A DNA stretch of 64,000 nucleotides, from positions 186,001 to 250,000 of the forward strand of contig NZ_JBGGTQ010000005.1 in NCBI RefSeq assembly GCF_041320705.1, in the 5' to 3' direction. Shown in pieces: positions 35,684 to 49,505 of this stretch. Under the pieces are notes generated by a model. That model was not told the DNA's origin, did not search any database, and saw only the letters and a program-made list of their open reading frames with translations. Position numbers and translations under genes: made by a program. The DNA is from Kineococcus mangrovi. Its GTDB lineage: Bacteria > Actinomycetota > Actinomycetes > Actinomycetales > Kineococcaceae. Position 1 is the stretch's first letter. Every line of letters begins with the position of its first letter.

Positions 35684-36727
35684 TCAGGCCGGGACGGGCG
35701 GGGGAGCGGTGCTGGAGCGCACGACGAGACCGGGGGGGACGGTGCCCGGTTCGACGACCCGGTCGTGCAGCCGGCCCAGCAGCACCCGGACGCAGCGGCG
35801 GCCGATCTCGGAGAAGTCCTGACGGACGGTCGTCAGGGGCGGGGCGTAGTAGGCCGCTTCCGGGACGTCGTCGAACCCGACGACGGACACGTCGTCCGGG
35901 ACGCGCACCCCGCGGGCGGACAAGGCGCTCAGGGCGCCCAGGGCCATGGCGTCGTTGGCGGCGAAGAGGGCGGTGACCTCGGTCAGCGGCAGGTCGGCGA
36001 CGGCCGCGTGCCCCGAGGCGGCGGTCCAGTCCCCGCGCACGGGACGCGGCACGACCCGCGCCCGCTCCACCAGGGCGGTGCGCCAGCCGGTGGAGCGGGC
36101 GCGGGACTCGGCCCAGTCGCCGGGGCCGCCGAGGTGGTGCACGGTGCGGTGCCCGAGGCCGAGGAGGTGGTCGGTGGCGGCGCGCGCGGCGGCGACCTCG
36201 GCCCAGTAGGCGTCGGTCACACCGGCCCCGTCGAGGCCGGGCGCCAGGACGCAGGGGAAGGCGGCGTCGACCTCGCGCACGGCGTCCTGCGCGCCGTCCT
36301 GGGGCACGACGGCGATCGCGCCGTCGACGTACTGGGCCCGCAGGTCCTCCAGCGCCTCCTGCACGCCCGCCGTCGTCAGTTCCGGGAGCATGACGAGGGA
36401 GACGGAGTAGCCGGTGGTCCGGGCCGCCTCCTGGATCCCCTGCAACGTCATGGCCGCGCCGTAGAGCGCGGCGTTGGCGGCGACGACGCCGATCCGGTGC
36501 GAGCGCCGGGTGACGAGGGTGCGAGCGGCGACGTTGGGGCGGTAGCCGACCTCGGCGATGGCGGCCTCGACCCGCTCGCGGGTGCGCCGCGCCACGGACG
36601 GGCTGCCGCGCACGACGCGCGAGACGGTCTGCTGCGAGACGCCGGCCAGCTGCGCGACGTCGGCCAGGACGGGGACCCGCGGCTCGGCGTCGGGGTAGAC
36701 GCTCCGCTCGTCGGAGTCGGCGGACAT
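35684..36727 (-). CDS. LacI-family transcriptional regulator
   Basis: A 347-residue repressor. The helix-turn-helix and hinge are at about 19-66 (VLADVAQLAGVSQQTVSRVVRGSP, RPNVAARTLVTRRS), followed by a sugar-binding periplasmic-binding-like domain (DDVSVVGFDDVPEAAYYAPPLTTVRQDF near the end). It is transcribed away from a three-gene sugar ABC transporter and most likely represses it; a LacI-type operator sits on that promoter (36899-36914). The inducer is unknown but is probably the transported monosaccharide or its phosphate. Confidence 0.92.
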   Translation of the reverse strand: MSADSDERSVYPDAEPRVPVLADVAQLAGVSQQTVSRVVRGSPSVARRTRERVEAAIAEVGYRPNVAARTLVTRRSHRIGVVAANAALYGAAMTLQGIQEAARTTGYSVSLVMLPELTTAGVQEALEDLRAQYVDGAIAVVPQDGAQDAVREVDAAFPCVLAPGLDGAGVTDAYWAEVAAARAATDHLLGLGHRTVHHLGGPGDWAESRARSTGWRTALVERARVVPRPVRGDWTAASGHAAVADLPLTEVTALFAANDAMALGALSALSARGVRVPDDVSVVGFDDVPEAAYYAPPLTTVRQDFSEIGRRCVRVLLGRLHDRVVEPGTVPPGLVVRSSTAPPPVPA

Positions 36728-37061
36728 GACGGGTCCCGCTTCCTGCAGGCCGGTCCTCGGCGGCGAGGGCCGGAGGTGGATGGGTGGCGAGGGAGCGTCG
36801 CACCGTCCTCGCGGGAGCAGAGTAACCCACGGGTCCGGCGGGCACGCCCACCTGCGTCGAGTCCGGGTGCAACCGGGTGACTGGCTTGACGGCCTCGATT
36901 GGCAACGCTAACAATGAGGTCGTCCGAACGATGTGCCGGTGGTGACGAGACGAGGAAGCTCGACTCCCACCCGGCAACCCGCGCCACCACGGCGCACATC
37001 CCCACACTCGTCGCGGCCGGACGCCGCGCGGGTTCACGAGGTACAGAGGAGTCCCGCCGTG
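36728..37061. promoter_or_regulatory. Divergent control region between the LacI gene and the sugar transporter
   Basis: These 334 nt contain no gene I can support. The transporter promoter and operator are at 36886-36914. The remaining leader (about 140 nt) ends with an AGAGGAG ribosome-binding site. No clear promoter for the LacI gene was found. Confidence 0.6.
36886..36914 (+). promoter_or_regulatory. Sugar-transporter promoter overlapped by a LacI-family operator
   Basis: TTGACG (36886-36891), 17 bp, then TAACAA (36909-36914) form the promoter. TTGGCAACGCTAACAA (36899-36914) fits the LacI/CcpA-family operator form TTGnnAnCGnTnnCAA, with central CG, and covers the spacer and -10, a direct repression geometry. 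Confidence 0.65.
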
Positions 37062-38210
37062 ATGAAACGCCGCAGTGCCCTTGCCGTCTTCGGGGCCGGT
37101 CTGGCCCTGACCCTCTCCGCCTGCGGTGGCGGTGGCGCCGGAACCGGTGCCGGCGGCGACGACAGCGCCCCCGCCGACAAGGGCGACATCACCGTCGGCG
37201 TCGCGATGCCGACCCAGACGTCCGAGCGCTGGATCGCCGACGGCAACAACGTCAAGGCGGGTCTGGAGAAGGCCGGCTACAAGGTCGACCTGCAGTACGC
37301 CAACGACGACATCCCGACCCAGTCGCAGCAGATCGACCAGATGATCACCAAGGGCGACAAGGTCCTCATCGTCGCGGCGATCGACGGCACCGCCCTCTCG
37401 AGCCAGCTCTCCTCCGCGGCGTCGGCCGGCGTCAAGATCATCTCCTACGACCGCCTCATCCGCGGGTCCGGGGACGTCGACTTCTACGTCTCCTTCGACA
37501 ACTACAAGGTCGGTGTGCAGCAGGGCACCTCGCTGCTGACCGGCCTGGGGCTGAAGAACGCCGACGGTTCCGAGGGCACCGCCACCGGCCCGTTCAACGT
37601 CGAGCTGTTCGCCGGCTCCCTGGACGACAACAACGCCCAGTTCTTCTGGGACGGCGCGTTCGACACGCTCAAGCCGTACATCGACTCCGGCCAGCTCGTC
37701 GTGAAGTCGGGGCAGACGAAGATCGACCAGGCCGCCATCCTGCGCTGGCAGCAGGAGACCGCGCAGAAGCGCATGGAGGACCTGCTCACCTCCGCCTACA
37801 ACGACGGCAGCAAGGTCGATGGCGTCCTGTCGCCCTACGACGGCATCTCCCGCGGCATCATCACCGCGCTGCAGAACGCCGGGTACGGCGGCTCGGGCAA
37901 GCCCATGCCGATCATCACCGGCCAGGACGCCGAGATCGCCTCCGTGAAGCTCATCAACGACGGCGTGCAGTACTCGACGATCTTCAAGGACACCCGCAAG
38001 CTGGCCGACGAGGCCGTCACCGTCGCGACCGCGCTGGTCGAGGGCGACGAGCCCGAGGCGAACGACACCGAGACGTACGACAACGGCGTCAAGGTCGTCC
38101 CCTCCTACCTCCTGGAGTCCCAGATCGTCACCAAGGACAACGTCAAGAGCGCCCTGGTGGACACCGGCTACTACACGCAGGCCGAGGTCGACGCCGGTCA
38201 GGCCAGCTGA
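37062..38210 (+). CDS. Monosaccharide ABC transporter, substrate-binding lipoprotein (ChvE-like)
   Basis: A 382-residue lipoprotein. The signal peptide ends at LTLSAC (Cys21), followed by a Gly-rich linker and a periplasmic-binding domain ([76 protein letters not shown]). This is the ChvE/XylF-type pattern with SYDRLI at the sugar site. The likely ligand is a monosaccharide such as xylose, glucose or arabinose. The ATG is immediately preceded by an alternative GTG (37059). It is the first gene of the LacI-controlled operon and is followed by a 15-bp hairpin. Confidence 0.9.
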   Translation: MKRRSALAVFGAGLALTLSACGGGGAGTGAGGDDSAPADKGDITVGVAMPTQTSERWIADGNNVKAGLEKAGYKVDLQYANDDIPTQSQQIDQMITKGDKVLIVAAIDGTALSSQLSSAASAGVKIISYDRLIRGSGDVDFYVSFDNYKVGVQQGTSLLTGLGLKNADGSEGTATGPFNVELFAGSLDDNNAQFFWDGAFDTLKPYIDSGQLVVKSGQTKIDQAAILRWQQETAQKRMEDLLTSAYNDGSKVDGVLSPYDGISRGIITALQNAGYGGSGKPMPIITGQDAEIASVKLINDGVQYSTIFKDTRKLADEAVTVATALVEGDEPEANDTETYDNGVKVVPSYLLESQIVTKDNVKSALVDTGYYTQAEVDAGQAS

Positions 38211-38222
38211 CCATCCTCCCGT

Positions 38223-38256
38223 CCCCGCCCCGAGTTCTCGCGAACTCGGGGCGGGG
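38223..38256 (+). terminator. Intra-operon hairpin after the sugar-binding protein gene
   Basis: CCCCGCCCCGAGTTC and GAACTCGGGGCGGGG form a perfect 15-bp stem with loop TCGC, 12 nt after the stop. As in the liv operon, it lies between the binding-protein gene and the rest of the transporter. Confidence 0.75.
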
Positions 38257-38310
38257 TTCGTGCGGTCCAGCGAGAAACTCCCCACCACGACGAGGGACGA
38301 CGGTTCACCG

Positions 38311-39924
38311 ATGACCGAGAACACCCGCACCACCGGCGCCGAGAACATCCTCGAGATGCGCTCCATCACCAAGACCTTCCCGGGCGTCAAGGCCCTGTCC
38401 GACGTCTCGTTGTCGGTGCGCCGCGGTGAGGTCCACGCGATCTGCGGGGAGAACGGCGCCGGGAAGTCGACGTTGATGAAGGTCCTGTCCGGGGTCTACC
38501 CGCACGGGACCTACGACGGCGAGATCTACTTCAACGGCCAGCTCTCGACGTTCTCCGGGATCGTCGACTCCGAGAAGGCCGGCATCGCGATCATCCACCA
38601 GGAGCTGGCCCTCGTGCCGTACCTGTCGGTGGCCGAGAACCTCTTCCTGGGCAACGAGATCAAGGGCCGTACCGGTCTCATCGACTGGAACCGCACCAAC
38701 GGCGAGGCCTCCAAGCTGCTGCAGCGCGTGGGCCTGACGGAGAACCCCAGCACGCCCATCGGGCAGCTCGGCGTCGGCAAGCAGCAGCTCGTCGAGATCG
38801 CCAAGGCCCTCAGCAAGGACGTCAAGCTGCTCATCCTCGACGAGCCGACGGCCGCGCTGAACGACAACGACTCCGCCCACCTGCTCGACCTGCTGCGTCA
38901 GCTGCGCCAGGAGGGCATGACGAGCATCATGATCTCGCACAAGCTCAACGAGATCGAGGCGATCTCGGACTCGGTGACGATCATCCGCGACGGCCAGACC
39001 ATCGAGACCCTCGACATGCGGGCCGACGCCGTCACCGAGGACCGCATCATCCGCGGCATGGTCGGCCGTGACCTCGACAGCCGCTACCCCGAGCGCGAGT
39101 CCCACCCGGGCGAGGAGATCCTGCGCATCGAGGGCTGGACCGTCGGGCACGCCAACCAGGACCGCCTCGTCGTCGACCACGCGTCGCTCAACGTCCGCGC
39201 GGGCGAGGTCGTCGGCATCGCCGGCCTTATGGGCGCCGGACGCACCGAACTGGCGATGAGCGTGTTCGGCCGCAGCTACGGCCGGTACCTCGGGGGCAAG
39301 CTGTTCCTGCACGGCAAGGAGACGCAGGCGCGCTCGGTCCGCGAGGCCATCAAGGTCGGGCTGGCCTACGCCACGGAGGACCGCAAGAAGTTCGGCCTGA
39401 ACCTCATCGACGACATCAAGCGCAACGTCTCCGCGGCCGCGCTCGGCAAGCTCGCCAGCGGCGGTTTCGTCGACGCGAACGAGGAGATCAAGGTTGCCGA
39501 GGACAGCAAGCGGAGCATGAACATCAAGGCCCCGACCGTCAGTGCGCTGACGGGCAAGCTGTCCGGCGGCAACCAGCAGAAGGTCGTCCTGTCGAAGTGG
39601 ATCTTCTCCGACCCCGAGGTCCTCATCCTCGACGAACCCACCCGCGGGATCGACGTCGGCGCCAAGTACGAGATCTACACGATCATCAACCGCCTGGTGG
39701 CGGCCGGGAAGGCCGTCATCGTCATCTCCTCCGAGCTGCCCGAGCTGCTCGGGATCTGCGACCGCATCTACACGCTGTCCGCGGGGCGCATCACCGGCCA
39801 GTTGCCGATCGCCGAGGCGAGCCAGGAGAGCCTCATGGTCCTCATGACCAAGGGCGGCAGCGTCTCCGTCGCGCCCGACCCCCACCCCACCGACGAACTC
39901 ACCCCGCAGGAGCGCACCGCATGA
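38311..39924 (+). CDS. Monosaccharide ABC transporter, tandem ATPase (MmsA/XylG type)
   Basis: A 537-residue protein with two fused ABC domains. Domain 1 has Walker [11 protein letters not shown]-loop [21 protein letters not shown], signature [15 protein letters not shown] and Walker [12 protein letters not shown]. Domain 2 has the degenerate Walker [10 protein letters not shown], signature [14 protein letters not shown] and [13 protein letters not shown], as in the sugar ATPases MglA, RbsA and XylG. It energises the permease encoded just downstream, whose ATG overlaps its end by 4 nt. Confidence 0.92.
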   Translation: MTENTRTTGAENILEMRSITKTFPGVKALSDVSLSVRRGEVHAICGENGAGKSTLMKVLSGVYPHGTYDGEIYFNGQLSTFSGIVDSEKAGIAIIHQELALVPYLSVAENLFLGNEIKGRTGLIDWNRTNGEASKLLQRVGLTENPSTPIGQLGVGKQQLVEIAKALSKDVKLLILDEPTAALNDNDSAHLLDLLRQLRQEGMTSIMISHKLNEIEAISDSVTIIRDGQTIETLDMRADAVTEDRIIRGMVGRDLDSRYPERESHPGEEILRIEGWTVGHANQDRLVVDHASLNVRAGEVVGIAGLMGAGRTELAMSVFGRSYGRYLGGKLFLHGKETQARSVREAIKVGLAYATEDRKKFGLNLIDDIKRNVSAAALGKLASGGFVDANEEIKVAEDSKRSMNIKAPTVSALTGKLSGGNQQKVVLSKWIFSDPEVLILDEPTRGIDVGAKYEIYTIINRLVAAGKAVIVISSELPELLGICDRIYTLSAGRITGQLPIAEASQESLMVLMTKGGSVSVAPDPHPTDELTPQERTA

Positions 39925-41147
39925 GCGGCAGCACGCTGACCAAGGACAGCAAACCCGCACCGGCCCCGAAGACGGGCAGCGCGAACCCCTTCGTCGCCAT
40001 CACCCAGAACCTGCGCGAGAGCGGCATCTACATCGCCTTCGTCGTCGTGGTGGTGCTGTTCGCGATCCTCACCGACGGGTTGTCCCTCAGCCCGGGCAAC
40101 ATCACGAACATCGTGCTGCAGTACTCCTACGTGCTGGTGCTCGCCATCGGCATGCTCATCGTCATCGTCGCCGGCCACATCGACCTGTCGGTCGGGTCGG
40201 TCGTCGCGTTGACGGGCGCCGTCTCGGCCCAGCTCGTCATCGGCTCCAACCAGCCGTGGTGGGTCGGGGTCATCGCCGCCCTCGGCGTCGGGCTCCTCGT
40301 CGGTGCCTGGCAGGGGTTCTGGGTCGCCGTCGTCGGGATCCCGGCGTTCATCGTCACCCTGGCCGGGATGCTGCTGTTCCGCGGCCTGACGTTCTTCGTC
40401 CTGAACAACGTCTCGCTCTCGCCGTTCCCCGCGCAGTACGGCAAGATCGCCACCGGGTTCTCGAACGGCCTCATCGGCGGCAACGGCTACGACGCCTTCA
40501 CCCTCCTCATCGCCGTCCTCGCCGTCGTCGCGTTCGCCGTCACCCAGGTGCGCACCCGCATCGCCAAGATCCGCTACCAGCAGGTCGTGGACGCGATGCC
40601 GTTGTTCGTGCTGAAGATCGTCGTCGTGGCCGCGGTCGTCATGGCCTTCGCCTGGCAGCTGGCGAACAGCCGGGGCCTGCCGTACGTGCTCGTCATCCTG
40701 GCCGTGCTGATCCTCACGTACTCGATGGTCATGAAGTCGTCCGTCTTCGGCCGTCAGGTCTACGCCATCGGCGGCAACCTCGCCGCCGCGCAGCTGTCCG
40801 GCGTCAACGTCCGCCGGGTGAACTTCTGGATCTTCGTCAACATGGGCTTCCTCGCCGCGGTCGCGGGGGTCATCTTCTCCTCGCGCTCCAACGGGGCCCA
40901 GCCCAGCGCCGGCAACAGCTTCGAGCTGGACGCCATCGCCGCCGCCTTCATCGGTGGCGCCGCGGTCACCGGCGGGGTCGGCAAGATCCAGGGCGCGATG
41001 ATCGGTGGTCTGCTCGTCGGCGTCATCTCCAACGGGATGCAGCTGTACAACGTGGACCAGTCGCTCCAGTCGGTCATCAAGGGCCTGGTGCTGCTGCTGG
41101 CCGTCGCCTTCGACGTCTTCAACAAGCGCCGCAGCGGCGTGCGCTGA
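39921..41147 (+). CDS. Monosaccharide ABC transporter, permease (MmsB/XylH type)
   Basis: A 408-residue membrane permease with about ten membrane segments. Landmarks are [20 protein letters not shown] and [21 protein letters not shown] near the N-terminal half, [21 protein letters not shown], and [36 protein letters not shown]. This is the single-permease sugar ABC type (RbsC/XylH/MmsB). It ends in a basic NKRRSGVR tail. Last gene of the operon; a terminator follows 14 nt after the stop. Confidence 0.92.
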   Translation: MSGSTLTKDSKPAPAPKTGSANPFVAITQNLRESGIYIAFVVVVVLFAILTDGLSLSPGNITNIVLQYSYVLVLAIGMLIVIVAGHIDLSVGSVVALTGAVSAQLVIGSNQPWWVGVIAALGVGLLVGAWQGFWVAVVGIPAFIVTLAGMLLFRGLTFFVLNNVSLSPFPAQYGKIATGFSNGLIGGNGYDAFTLLIAVLAVVAFAVTQVRTRIAKIRYQQVVDAMPLFVLKIVVVAAVVMAFAWQLANSRGLPYVLVILAVLILTYSMVMKSSVFGRQVYAIGGNLAAAQLSGVNVRRVNFWIFVNMGFLAAVAGVIFSSRSNGAQPSAGNSFELDAIAAAFIGGAAVTGGVGKIQGAMIGGLLVGVISNGMQLYNVDQSLQSVIKGLVLLLAVAFDVFNKRRSGVR

Positions 41148-41161
41148 CGCACCACCCTCTC

Positions 41162-41196
41162 GCAGGGCCCGTCCGGTTCGTCCGGGCGGGCCCTGC
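41162..41196 (+). terminator. Terminator of the sugar transporter operon
   Basis: GCAGGGCCCGTCCGG and CCGGGCGGGCCCTGC pair over 15 bp (one wobble) with loop TTCGT; it lies 14 nt after the permease stop and shortly before the coaE promoter. Confidence 0.75.
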
Positions 41197-41222
41197 GCGC
41201 GTCCGGGGCTAGGGTCGGCCGC

Positions 41223-42116
41223 GTGCTGCGCGTGGGGTTGACCGGCGGGATCGGTGCGGGCAAGTCGACGGTGTCGCGGCTGCTGGTGCAGCTCGGGGCC
41301 GTGCTCGTCGACGCCGACGTCGTCGCGCGGGAGGTCGTCGCCGCCGGCACCCCGGGGCTGGCCGCGGTGGTCGAGGAGTTCGGTCCCGGTGTCCTGGCCG
41401 ACGACGGGTCGCTGGACCGGCCGGTGCTGGGGCGGGTCGTGTTCGGCGACACCGGCCGCCGCGCGGCGCTCAACGCGATCGTCCACCCGCTGGTGGCGGC
41501 CCGGCGGGCCGAGCTGGCCGCCGCCGCCCCCGAGGACGCCGTGGTCGTCGAGGACGTGCCGCTGCTCGTGGAGACCGGGGCCGCCCCGACGTACCCGCTC
41601 GTCGTGGTCGTCGACGCCGACGCCACCGAGCGCGAGCGCCGGCTCGTCACCGAGCGGGGCATGGACGCGCAGGCGGCCCGGGCCCGCATCGCCGCGCAGG
41701 CCGGGGACGAGGAGCGCAGGACGGCGGCCGACGTGCTGCTGCCCAACCCGCGCCGGGACCCGGCGGCGCCCGACCCGCTGCCCGGGCTCGTCGGGCGGTT
41801 GTGGAGCGAACGGCTCGTCCCCTTCGAGGAGGGGACGCGCACCGGCCGGCCGGGGGCCCTGCCCGCCGGGACGCCCGCCGAGGGGGACGAGCGCCGCGTG
41901 CTGGCCCGGCTGGAACGGGCGGCCGGTTCCGCCCGGCTCACCGCCACCGGCGCCTGGCCGCTGCGCACGGTCGTGTCCGCCGAGGGCGGACTGGCCGGCC
42001 TGGGGTACGTCCGGGCAGGTCAGGGGCGGTGGGCCAGCGCCGACCCGGGGTGCGCGGTCCTGGTCGAGGTCGAGGCGGGCCTCGCCCGGAGGGCCCGTGT
42101 CGGAGGTCCGACCTAG
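41223..42116 (+). CDS. coaE: Dephospho-CoA kinase with an unusual C-terminal extension
   Basis: Phosphorylates dephospho-CoA, the last step of coenzyme A synthesis. The kinase domain occupies residues 1 to about 200: P-loop [12 protein letters not shown] (6-17), [23 protein letters not shown] and [12 protein letters not shown]. The remaining 90 or so residues ([16 protein letters not shown] to the end) are not the GrpB-like domain fused to CoaE in mycobacteria, and I do not recognise them. GTG 41223 follows TAGGGT (41210-41215) by 7 nt. Its TAG stop is also the first half of the uvrB -10 box. Confidence 0.92.
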   Translation: MLRVGLTGGIGAGKSTVSRLLVQLGAVLVDADVVAREVVAAGTPGLAAVVEEFGPGVLADDGSLDRPVLGRVVFGDTGRRAALNAIVHPLVAARRAELAAAAPEDAVVVEDVPLLVETGAAPTYPLVVVVDADATERERRLVTERGMDAQAARARIAAQAGDEERRTAADVLLPNPRRDPAAPDPLPGLVGRLWSERLVPFEEGTRTGRPGALPAGTPAEGDERRVLARLERAAGSARLTATGAWPLRTVVSAEGGLAGLGYVRAGQGRWASADPGCAVLVEVEAGLARRARVGGPT

Positions 42117-42125
42117 TCTTCCCCC
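42097..42125 (+). promoter_or_regulatory. uvrB promoter of the RecA-NDp (PafBC) damage type
   Basis: GTGTCGGAG (42097-42105), 8 nt, TAGTCT (42114-42119), then 6 nt to the uvrB ATG. The -10 contains the coaE stop codon (42114-42116), so the promoter is embedded in the end of coaE. Confidence 0.7.
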
Positions 42126-44273
<2,148 letters not shown>

Positions 44274-44362
44274 TCACCGACGGCACGAACGGGGGCCGGC
44301 CGTCCCCTCCTGACCGGCCGGCACCCGACGGCGTGACGGCGTGGCCGCCATCCCCCGCCGCG

Positions 44363-44941
44363 TCAGGCGCGGTCGGGGGCGGGCGGGACGGAGGACACGC
44401 TCCCGGTCGCCTGCAGGTGGTCCAGCAGCACGGTGCTGATCTCCCGCAGCTGCCGCAGCTGCTCGGCGGAGAGCTGGTCGAACAGCGTGCCGCGCACCGT
44501 GTCCACGTGCCCGGGGGCGGCCGAGGCCAGCGCGGCCGAGCCCTCGTCGGTGAGCACGGCGAGGAACCCGCGACCGTCGGTGGGGCAGGCCTCGCGGCGG
44601 ATCCAGCCGCGCTCCTCCATGCGGGCCACCGCGTGCGAGACGCGGCTGCGGGAGGAGGAGGAGGACTCGGCGAGCTCGCTCATGCGCAGCGAGCGGCCCG
44701 GGGCCTCCGAGAGCCGGACGAGCATCTCGTAGTACGTCAGGAGGATGCCGGAGTCCCGCTGCAGCTGACGGTCGAACCGGTCGAGCAGCAGCTGGGTGGC
44801 GGACAGGAAGGTCCGCCAGGTCACCTGCTCGTCGTCGTCCAGCCACCGGGCCGGCACCGGGTCCGCGGGGCCGGCGCCTCCCGCGGTCTCGTCGGGGGCG
44901 GCGGGGCGCGCTTCCTGCAGAGCCGATCCGGGTGGAGCCAT
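44363..44941 (-). CDS. MarR-family transcriptional regulator
   Basis: A 192-residue regulator: a variable N-terminus, dimerisation helix (WRTFLSATQLLLDRFDRQLQ), winged helix (LTYYEMLVRLSEAPGRSLRMSELAESSSSSRSRVSHAVARMEERGWIRREACPTDGRG) and C-terminal helices. The ligand is unknown. ATG 44941 has TACCCT 6 nt upstream (leaderless), and an imperfect inverted repeat GTAAGC..GCTCAAC (44951-44968) overlaps it, a possible autoregulatory site. It is divergent from uvrA, with 167 nt between them. The 89 nt between it and uvrB contain only a short CCGGCCG/CGGCCGG repeat. Confidence 0.9.
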   Translation of the reverse strand: MAPPGSALQEARPAAPDETAGGAGPADPVPARWLDDDEQVTWRTFLSATQLLLDRFDRQLQRDSGILLTYYEMLVRLSEAPGRSLRMSELAESSSSSRSRVSHAVARMEERGWIRREACPTDGRGFLAVLTDEGSAALASAAPGHVDTVRGTLFDQLSAEQLRQLREISTVLLDHLQATGSVSSVPPAPDRA

Positions 44942-45079
44942 GAACCGAGGGTAAGCAGAACGCTCAACTACCTGCGTCCTCCGAACGGTGGACGTCGACC
45001 CGTGCAGTCCTCACGCCCCGCCCGTGCGCAGGTCCCTCCGCCCGGACCGGGACCGTGGCCAGGAGCTGCCCGCGGGCTC

Positions 45080-45108
45080 GTGTCGGAGGTGACGCCTAGG
45101 GTTGCCCC
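45080..45108 (+). promoter_or_regulatory. uvrA promoter of the RecA-NDp (PafBC) damage type
   Basis: GTGTCGGAG (45080-45088), 8 nt, TAGGGT (45097-45102), 6 nt, then the uvrA GTG: the same layout as uvrB, uvrC and polA. Confidence 0.7.
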
Positions 45109-48129
<3,021 letters not shown>

Positions 48130-48157
48130 GGCGAGCTGACGCCGGGCCCGGCGCCGG

Positions 48158-49324
48158 TCAGGCCGAGACGACGAGCTTGACCACCTGCTCGACCACGACG
48201 CGGCTGGCCGAGCCGTCCCCGCAGGGGGTCGGCACGGCCCGCCACCGGCCAGGGTCCGCGGCCAGGACGCCGAGGGCGGCGCTCGCGAGGCGCAGCCCGC
48301 CCGGGACGAGGGTGGCGAAGGTGCCGAGCACCTCCGGCCGCTCGCTCGAGCGGCGCACGAGCAGCAGGGGCCGCTTGAGGACGGAGGCCTCCTCGGCCAC
48401 GCCGTCGGCGTCGGAGACGAGGACGGCGGCCCGGTGCTGCACGACGGCCGCCTGCACGGGGTCCAGCGGGCCCAGGACCGTGCACCGGTCCAGGAGCGGC
48501 GCGAACCCCGCCTCGCGCCACCGGTCCCCGGTCGAGGCGGTCACCGGGACCACGACGGGGGTCCCGGCGTCCAGGAGCGTGCTCACCTCGGTCAGCAGCT
48601 GCGCCAGCAGGGCGGGCCGGTCGGTGTGCTCGGGCCGGTCCACCGTCAGCAGCACGTACCCGCTCGGCAGGCCCAGAGCGGCGGCCACCGCCTCTTGCGT
48701 CCCGTCGTCGGGCAGCAGCCGGTGGACCGCCTCCACGACGGGGTCACCGGTGAGGAGGATGCGCTCGTCGGCGACCCCCTCGGCGCGCAGGGCCGCCACG
48801 GCCGCGGCGGTCGGCGCGCAGCACAGGTCGGCGAGCCCGTCGACCACCCGGCGGTGGTGCTCCTCGGGGGTGCGCCGGTCGTGGCTGCGCAGCCCGGCGC
48901 CGAGGTGCACCAGGTGCAGCCCGGCCGCGTTCGCGGCCAGCGCGCCCGCCAGGGCCGCGCTCCCGCCGCCGTGCACCACCACGGCCGAGGGCCGGTGCTC
49001 GGCGAAGGCGGTGGTGAGGGCGGTGACGAGCTCGCCCAGCACCCGGCCCCGCGGGCCCTCCGGCGCCGCCACGTCCACGCACGCGCCGGCGGGGGTGCCC
49101 GCGGCGGACCCGGCGGCCGCACCGGCGCGCACGAGCAGCCCGGCCGCCCCGAGCCGGTGCACGACCTCCGCCGTCCGCACCACGTCGAGGCGATCGCCCA
49201 CCACGACCGCGACCGGTCCGGGAGCGCCCTCGCCGACGGGGAAGCCCAGCGGCCGGCGCGGCACCGGCGGGCGAGCGCCCGCCGCCGGGAGCGGGACCGA
49301 GGGGCTGAGCGTCGGGGTGGGCAC
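48158..49324 (-). CDS. Degenerate UDP-GlcNAc 2-epimerase-like protein
   Basis: A 388-residue protein with the fold pattern of non-hydrolysing UDP-N-acetylglucosamine 2-epimerase (WecB): VVHGGGSAALAGALAA, HLGAGLRSHDRRTPEEHHRRVVDGLADLCCAPTAAA, TGDPVVEAV, and LVSDADGVAEEASVLKRPLLLVRRSSERPE. Several catalytic positions differ from WecB: GDT is GGG, HVEAGLRS is HLGAGLRS (Glu lost), and THRREN is replaced by TVDRPEH (His lost); the N-terminal TRPE motif is absent. It is probably inactive as an epimerase, or acts on something else. GTG 49324 follows TAGCGT by 6 nt. It lies antisense-oriented between uvrA and uvrC. Confidence 0.75.
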   Translation of the reverse strand: MPTPTLSPSVPLPAAGARPPVPRRPLGFPVGEGAPGPVAVVVGDRLDVVRTAEVVHRLGAAGLLVRAGAAAGSAAGTPAGACVDVAAPEGPRGRVLGELVTALTTAFAEHRPSAVVVHGGGSAALAGALAANAAGLHLVHLGAGLRSHDRRTPEEHHRRVVDGLADLCCAPTAAAVAALRAEGVADERILLTGDPVVEAVHRLLPDDGTQEAVAAALGLPSGYVLLTVDRPEHTDRPALLAQLLTEVSTLLDAGTPVVVPVTASTGDRWREAGFAPLLDRCTVLGPLDPVQAAVVQHRAAVLVSDADGVAEEASVLKRPLLLVRRSSERPEVLGTFATLVPGGLRLASAALGVLAADPGRWRAVPTPCGDGSASRVVVEQVVKLVVSA

Positions 49325-49475
49325 GCGCGGACGCTAGGGCACGACCGCGCGCGCCACCGAGCGCTCCGGGCCGTCCGGGACGGAGTTCACCCGTGCCCCG
49401 CACGGCCGGTCCCGGACAGTGACCTCACCGTCACGCGAGGTCGGCCCTCGCCGCGGCCCCGGGGGTGCCGGGCCC

Positions 49476-49505
49476 CTGTCGGAGGAGCGACCTACCCTCG
49501 GAGCC
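49476..49505 (+). promoter_or_regulatory. uvrC promoter of the RecA-NDp (PafBC) damage type
   Basis: CTGTCGGAG (49476-49484), 8 nt, TACCCT (49493-49498), 7 nt, then the uvrC GTG. Confidence 0.7.

Noticed and set aside
44297-44325. CCGGCCG/CGGCCGG repeat after uvrB as a terminator
   Set aside because: Only 7 bp with a long loop; too weak among the many GC-rich repeats to list as a terminator.
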